Assembly: GCF_040712315.1 (NCBI RefSeq)
Contig: NC_134015.1
Location: 7,405,945-7,469,944 of the forward strand
DNA length: 64,000 nucleotides
Source: Castanea sativa
Lineage: Eukaryota > Streptophyta > Magnoliopsida > Fagales > Fagaceae
Direction: 5' to 3'
A program made the position numbers and the translations under genes. Under the pieces are notes generated by a model. That model did not search any database. It saw only the letters and a program-made list of their open reading frames with translations, and was not told where the DNA came from. The first letter of the stretch is position 1; the number at the start of each line of letters is the position of its first letter. Positions 58,612 through 64,000 of this stretch are shown here, one piece after another.

Positions 58612-59740
58612 TAAACCAACGGCGAAGGAGTCCATCGAAGATGCCACGTTCAACAGCGCCTCTTTCTGGATCCAGGTGCACAACCTACCCTTCAGCCGAA
58701 TGAACCGAGCCAACGCAAAAGCCATTGGAAGATCCCTGGGTAAACTGAAACAAGTTGATGCGTCGCCAACCGGTGAATGTCGAGGCTGATATCTCCGAAT
58801 CCTAGTTGACATTGATATCCGCCAACCCCTCTCTCGCAGTCGCTTCGTGGACCTGGGTGAATTGGACCTACTCTGGATCTCGCTCCAATATGAACAGCTG
58901 CCTGTGTACTGTTACTGGTGTGGCCTCCTAAACCATGATGAGAAGGATTGCCAAACTTGGATTAACAGTGGCGGCTCATTGAAAAAAGAAGAGCAACAGT
59001 ACGAGCCTTGGCTCCGGGCAAGTGCGCACAACCTCCAACAGCCACAAACCGTGAATACCAAGACAACACCGCCACCCCCACCACACCATCCCACCCCTTT
59101 CCCGTTCGTAAAACCAACCCCACCAACGGCCAACACCTCGGACCCACCACAGCTGCCATCAATGTCTGACACCAGCGTGACTTCAGCACCAATTCCCAAA
59201 CACACTCCCACAAATAAGGAAATACTATCAAATCACAATCTTTTCCATGCGCATATTGCGGAAATTGACCATACCATAAATTACTCTCCCATTAAAACAT
59301 CCATGCAATTGACAGATTCACACCCACGTGCCCCTGATATTACTTCCATACATGAGCCCTTTAAGCCAACTCTTCCACAGAAAGACATCATTACCTCGGT
59401 GGGGACACAAGACTTTACCTCCATTACACTTGAACCACAAATTTCAGCCTCACCCCTTGCTACCAATACCAACTCGAGCAACAACACAAAATCCTTGGTG
59501 GGCCCGAAAATTGGTACGTGGCGCAGACTTGGGCCACCGGCCCATGCAATGGACACCTCTGAAAAAATTGAACAGGTTCTTGGCCCAAAACGTAAGTGCG
59601 ACGACACTGAGCAATATGTTACCACTCTCACGGACAAAAAACAAAAACGCCTAGATGATGAAACAAAGGCTCTGAGTAAACTTCTGGTGGACAACCTGGG
59701 ATCGGCGGTGGTTGCTACGCAGCACTGCCGGGCACAATGA
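58612..59740 (+). pseudogene. LINE ORF1 (RNA-binding protein), 5'-truncated
   Basis: ORF1 proteins of plant L1 elements bind the element RNA. The visible part starts inside the DUF4283-like domain (ASFWIQVHNLPFSRMNRANA), is interrupted by TGA at 58787, and continues to FVDLGELDLLWISLQYEQLP. A zinc knuckle, CYWCGLLNHDEKDC, has the CCHC spacing 2-4-4. After it comes a Pro/Thr-rich low-complexity tail and a basic patch (KRKCDD). It ends at TGA 59738-59740. The stop overlaps the start codon of ORF2 as ATGA. Confidence 0.88.
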
Positions 59741-62700
59741 GTATAATAAGTTGGAACTGTCGAGGGCTTGGGAACCCCTGAATAGTTAATGCTCTCAAGA
59801 GAGAAATGCAGAAAAAAGCTCCTATTTGTGTCTTCTTAATGGAGACAAAACTCACAATGGAACAATTGGATGGCATGAAACAAAACTGGGATTATAACCA
59901 AGGACTGGTAGTGTCAAGTGATGGCTCTAGTGGTGGACTAGCTCTTCTATGGAAACCCAATACACAGGTACATGTTCAAAATTTCTCACGGTGGTTTATT
60001 GATGCCCATATTTTCTGTAATGACACAGGTTTGAAATGGAGGCCAACTGGCTTCTATGGACAACCTGATATGAGCAGAAGGGAGGAAACATGGACCTTGC
60101 TGGAATCTTTAAAGCACTCAAATACGCTTCCATGGTTGTGCCTCGGAGACTATAATGAGATCATTAGCCAGACAGAGAAAAGTGGAGGGAGACTGCGGCC
60201 AACTAGACAAATGGACCGGTTCTGCGAAGTGATCCATCACTGTGGTTTCACAGACCTAGGATATACTGGCTCTCCATTTACTTGGTCTCGAAATCATCCT
60301 ATTCACGGCCGGACCTACATCCACTTGGACCGAGCACTTGCCACCATAGCATGGAAGTCACTCTTCCAAAATATTGTCGTACAGCATGTGCCTACATCTG
60401 CTTCGGATCACTCCATGCTCATAGTCAGTCTCCCTTCGACACGACGTCGACGACCTAAACCACAACCTCCATTCCGCTTTGAAGCAATATGGTTAAGGAA
60501 TCCTCGCTGTGCCGAAATCGTAGAAGAAGCATGGATGGAAAGGCTTTGCAAACCAGAGGGTACACCTATCACAAATTGCCTTGACAGTTGCCGAGCCCAC
60601 TTAACATCATTGAACAAACTGGAATTTGGACATGTTGGACGCCAAATTACACGATTGGAACAGGAATTGCAAACAATTGGTTGCCAACCACAGCAAAACA
60701 TTGAACGAATTCAGGAGGTCCGAAAAGCTCTTGATTGTTGGCTGGACACAGAAAATGCCATGTGGCACCAACGGGCAAAGCAAATGTGGATCACAGATGG
60801 TGACCGGAACACATCTTTTTTCCATCAAAAAGCATCCAACCGCAAGCAGAAAAACTTCATTGAAGGTTTAATCGATGAACATGGCATATGGCAGACTGAT
60901 GATCAATCAATGGAACAGATTACTTTGGGCTATTTCTCTGATATTTTCCACTCTAGTGGTCCCACAGACACTTCGGCACTTGTTGCAGCAATCAAGCCAG
61001 TTGTTACTGATGCCATAAACAGGTTCTTATGCCAACCCTTCCAAGCAGATGAGGTCCACCGAGCCATAAAGCAGATGCATCCAAAAAAATCACCGGGTCC
61101 TGATGGTATGCCTCCTTTATTTTACCAACACTTCTGGTCTTTATCTGGTGATTGTGTTACTAAAGCTATACTTGACTATTTAAATATGAGCATCATTCCC
61201 CCCAAATTTAATGAAACTCATATTATTCTTATTCCAAAAGTCAAGAACCCTATGAAAATAACACAATACAGGCCCATTAGCTTGAGCAATGTCATCTCTA
61301 AGCTAGCCTCAAAAGTCATTGCAAACAGACTTAAGAGGTTTCTACCAAAAATAATTAGTGAGCACCAGAGTGTCTTCATGGCCGACTGCCTTATCACTGA
61401 TAATGACTTGGTCACTTTTGAAACCATGCATTACTTAAACCAGAAAAGAAATGGTAAAATAGGGGAGATGGCTTTGAAGCTAGACATGAGTAAAGCTTTT
61501 GATAGAGTGGAATGGGGTTGCCTCCGGGATATCATGCATAAAATGGGATTTGCAACTAAATGGGTAAACCTTATGATGCAATGTGTTACTTCAGTTACAT
61601 ATTCTATCAGATTAAATGGTAAACCTCATGGCCATATCATCCCATCTTGGGGTTTGAGGCAAGGGGACCCCATCTCTCCCTTCCTTTTTTTGTTTTGTGC
61701 AGAGGGACTCTCATCTCTTCTTCAACAAGCCACGGCAACTGGTACACTTACAGGAATGGCAGCCTACCCACTCGGTCCACAAATTTCACATCTCTTTTTT
61801 GCAGATGACAGCATTATTTTCTGCCAAGCTACCCGGGAAGACTGTAGCCGCCTGGAACAAATTCTTGAGACATATGAGTAGGCATTTGGGCAAAAAATAA
61901 ATAGGGAGAAAACATCTCTTTTCTTCAGTCGAAACACTACACAAGATCTACAAGAAGAGATCAAGCAACGCTTTGGCGCTTAGGTTATAAAACAGCATGA
62001 AACCTACCTTGGCCTGCCTTCACTTGTGGGTAGATTAAAAAAGAACGCCTTCCATGCTCTGAAGGAAAGACTAGACAATAAACTTTCAGGATAGAAAGAA
62101 AAGATGCTCTCCCAAGCAGGAAAAGAGATTCTCATAAAAGCAGTGGCCCAAGCAATCCCAGCATATACTATGAGTGTTTTCAAACTCCCAGATACGCTTT
62201 GTGACAAGATGACTAGTATGGTGTGCGCCTTCTGGTGGGGCCAAAAAAATGGAAGAAATAAGATGGCCTGGTTGTCATGGGATAAAATTTGTGTTCCAAA
62301 ATCCGATGGTGGCTTAGGATTTCGAAATCTAAAGGCTTTTAACTTGGCACTTCTCACCAAGCAAGGATGGAGACTTCAAACAAACACTCATTCCCTAGTT
62401 CACCGTGTCCTCAAGGCTCGCTACGTCCCAAACAGTGACTTCTTACATGCAGAGTTGGGCTCAAAACCTTCCTTTGCTTGGCGAAGCATCATGGCTGCAC
62501 AAGGTGTGATCAAAGCGAGCAGCAGATGGCACGTGGGAAATGGCTCCTCGATTCAGATTTGGCTTGACAAATGGCTGCCTACACAATCCACTTTTCGAGT
62601 CACCTTGCCGAGGAGCACACTACCTCAGGACTCACGGGTTTGCACTCTCATTGATGATGTTACTGGTGAATGGAAGGCAGACATGATTCAGCAACACTTC

Positions 62701-63852
62701 TTGCCAGCTGATGCCGATGCAATCTTAGAAATACCAAGAAGCCGAAATCCCACCAGAGACCGCTTAATATGGGCCTACACTCCAAGAGGTATATTCACTG
62801 TGAATAGTGCCTATAAAGTGGCACTATCCTTATCTTCCCATGCAAACCCATGCACCACGTCCAATAGTCCTGATCATATCCACTTTTGGCGCATAATTTG
62901 GGCCCTCAACATTCCAAACAAAATCAAGACCTTTGCATGGAAGGCAAGCCGCAATGCATTACCCACTAAAGTGAACCTTTGTCAATGTGGCATCATTGAC
63001 GAAGCTTTATGTGAAGCATGTGGACTAAGTGATGAGACAAGCGGACATCTATTCTGGGATTGCACAAAAGCTCGTGAGACTTGGAATATAGTTGCATTGC
63101 CCATAGACACTCATGCCGTACACTACGGGGAATTTGTGGACTTCATTTGGCATCTCATCTTCATCCAACATGTAGGCAAAGAATTACTTGAGCTGGTGGT
63201 CACCATCGCATGGTGTATGTGGTATATAAGGAACAAGGCACGCCATGGGATCACGCGGCAGTCCAGCCAGGAGATAATCTTCAAAGCCCGAAGCATGATT
63301 GAGAGCTACCAGCTTGCCCGCTTAGTGAGACCTCAATATAAAGAAGCCACAAACACAAGGTGGATTCCGCCGGACTTTCCGTGGTACAAGATCAACGTTG
63401 ATGCTGCCGTCTTCTCCGCCTCCAAAACTGTGTGAATTGGTGTGGTGGTACGTGACCACGAGGGCTCAGTTGTGGCAGCTCTGAGCAAGCGCATGCCACT
63501 TCCGTTGGGACCTCTAGAGGCCGAAGCAAAAGCCATGCATGAAGCAGTCTCCTTTGCAAAATATATTGGACTCCATGATGTTGTTTTTGAGACAAACTCA
63601 GCCACTACTGTACATGCTCTAAATGATATATCCACAGTGCCCACCAGCATTGACCACGTCATCCAAGGCACTCACCACAGCTTGCAAGAATTGCGAAGGA
63701 CAAAGATACAACATGTTAAGCGATTTGGGAATAGACCAGCACATACTTTGGCACAATACGCCAAAGAAATTGATGATTTTATTACTTGGATTGAGGAAAC
63801 TCCACCATGTATTGAACTTTTTGTCTTTCAGGATGCTTTATCCGTCTCATAA
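59737..63852 (+). pseudogene. LINE ORF2: endonuclease, reverse transcriptase, RNase H
   Basis: The start ATG at 59737 opens MSIISWNCRGLGNP, the usual beginning of the endonuclease. METKLT, GDYNEI, FTWSR and SASDHSML follow. Reverse transcriptase blocks: KKSPGPDGMP, YRPISLSNVISKLASKVIANR, LKLDMSKAFDRVEW, GLRQGDPISPFLF and FADDS. Later come QAGKEILIKAVAQAIPAYTM, WWGQKNGRNKMAW, GLGFRNLKAFNLALLTKQGW, a Cys/His cluster (CEACGLSDETSGHLFWDC) and an RNase H domain (INVDAAVF, EAEAKAMHEA, FETNS). The final stop is TAA 63850-63852. In-frame stops: TGA 59779, TAG 61879, TAG 61981, TAG 62092, TGA 63433. The third RNase H acidic residue appears as Asn in FETNS. Confidence 0.93.
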
Positions 63853-63897
63853 ATAAAATACACGTACTTCTCATCACCAAAAAAAAAAAAAAAAAAA
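63852..63897 (+). terminator. LINE polyadenylation signal and poly(A) tail
   Basis: AATAAA at 63852-63857 overlaps the last base of the ORF2 stop, and 19 A residues follow at 63879-63897. The very short 3' untranslated part (about 26 bases) is noteworthy. Confidence 0.85.
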
Positions 63898-63900
63898 TCA

Positions 63901-64000
63901 ACTAATAATAATAATAATATTTATAATTTATTGTTAACTAAAATTTGTTGTAAAAATATTTTTACAATATTTTCACAACAAATCATACGTGGTAAGTTAT
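63901..64000. repeat. (TAA)n and a short hairpin at the right edge
   Basis: (TAA)n at 63903-63919. An inverted repeat with arms atttgttgt and acaacaaat lies at 63942-63983, with inner complementarity as well. It resembles the ends of the MITE at 34457 and may be the start of another copy that runs out of the window. Confidence 0.5.

Larger units (their letters stand above)
58600..63897 (+). mobile_element. L1-like LINE retrotransposon, 5'-truncated, inactive
   Basis: ORF1 with a zinc knuckle, ORF2 with endonuclease, reverse transcriptase, a zinc-binding C-terminal part and an RNase H domain, then a poly(A) tail at 63879-63897. An AATAAA signal lies at 63852-63857. The left end is uncertain: ORF1 lacks its beginning, as expected from incomplete reverse transcription. 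I could not find a target duplication. Stops interrupt both ORFs. Confidence 0.93.

Noticed and set aside
58594..59694. Minus-strand frames across LINE ORF1 (for example 58912-59211 and 59281-59694)
   Set aside because: The plus strand carries the zinc knuckle and the ORF1-ORF2 overlap; minus frames are shadows of a Pro/Thr-rich coding region.

Overview
This is nuclear DNA from a flowering plant. It is AT-rich, contains only one host gene that looks intact, and is dominated by transposable elements (TEs) of plant families: CACTA, Copia, Tat-type Gypsy, an L1-like LINE and several small non-autonomous DNA elements. Introns with GT/AG borders, poly(A) tracts and long microsatellites agree with this. 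I cannot name the species from the sequence alone.

Layout. 1-6778: host intergenic DNA with decayed gene fragments. These are two SWEET sugar-transporter exon relics (563-777 and 5562-5810) and the last exon of a pectinesterase (3336-3875). There is also a three-copy 205-bp repeat that ends in a strong hairpin (1778-2374). 6779-18182: one whole CACTA (En/Spm-type) transposon, 11,404 bp, with matching termini, a TTA target-site duplication, a degraded TNPD-like transposase gene, a degraded TNPA-like gene, and a ten-copy 190-bp array in the leader intron. 18183-21868: the flank it entered, other dispersed repeats, and a cyclophilin exon relic on the minus strand. 21869-29963: a complete but dead Copia retrotransposon with 558-bp LTRs. 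30257-30791: a non-autonomous hAT element with a perfect 8-bp duplication. 30985-31533 (minus): an intact gene for an invertase/pectin methylesterase inhibitor, with a TATA box. 31763-32315: a small hAT-like element. 32586-34430: a seven-unit, roughly 260-bp tandem array with higher-order structure. 34757-50536: a complete 15,780-bp Gypsy element of the Tat type (LTRs 1123 bp, perfect AGCTC duplication). Its 6-kb 3' region is full of tandem repeats and carries a SINE-like insert and a MITE. 50542-58600: microsatellites, two foldback MITEs, a second copy of the small hAT-like element, a third SWEET relic inside a 550-bp segmental duplication, and unassigned repeats. 58600-63897: a 5'-truncated L1-like LINE with ORF1, ORF2 and a poly(A) tail.

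How it fits together. All the large TEs carry premature stops, many of which look like C-to-T or G-to-A changes, as expected for methylated, silenced DNA. Order of events can be read from nesting: CACTA into an older dispersed repeat, and a MITE and a SINE-like sequence into the Gypsy. By hand count the Copia LTRs differ at about 42 of 558 sites and the Gypsy LTRs at about 60 of 1123, so the Copia copy appears older.

I found no new multi-gene biological system. The most unusual structures are the CACTA intron array whose unit also occurs alone and inverted 43 kb away, the Gypsy 57-bp minisatellite that keeps a 275-codon antisense frame open, the higher-order (TAA)n array, and the repeated SWEET relics.
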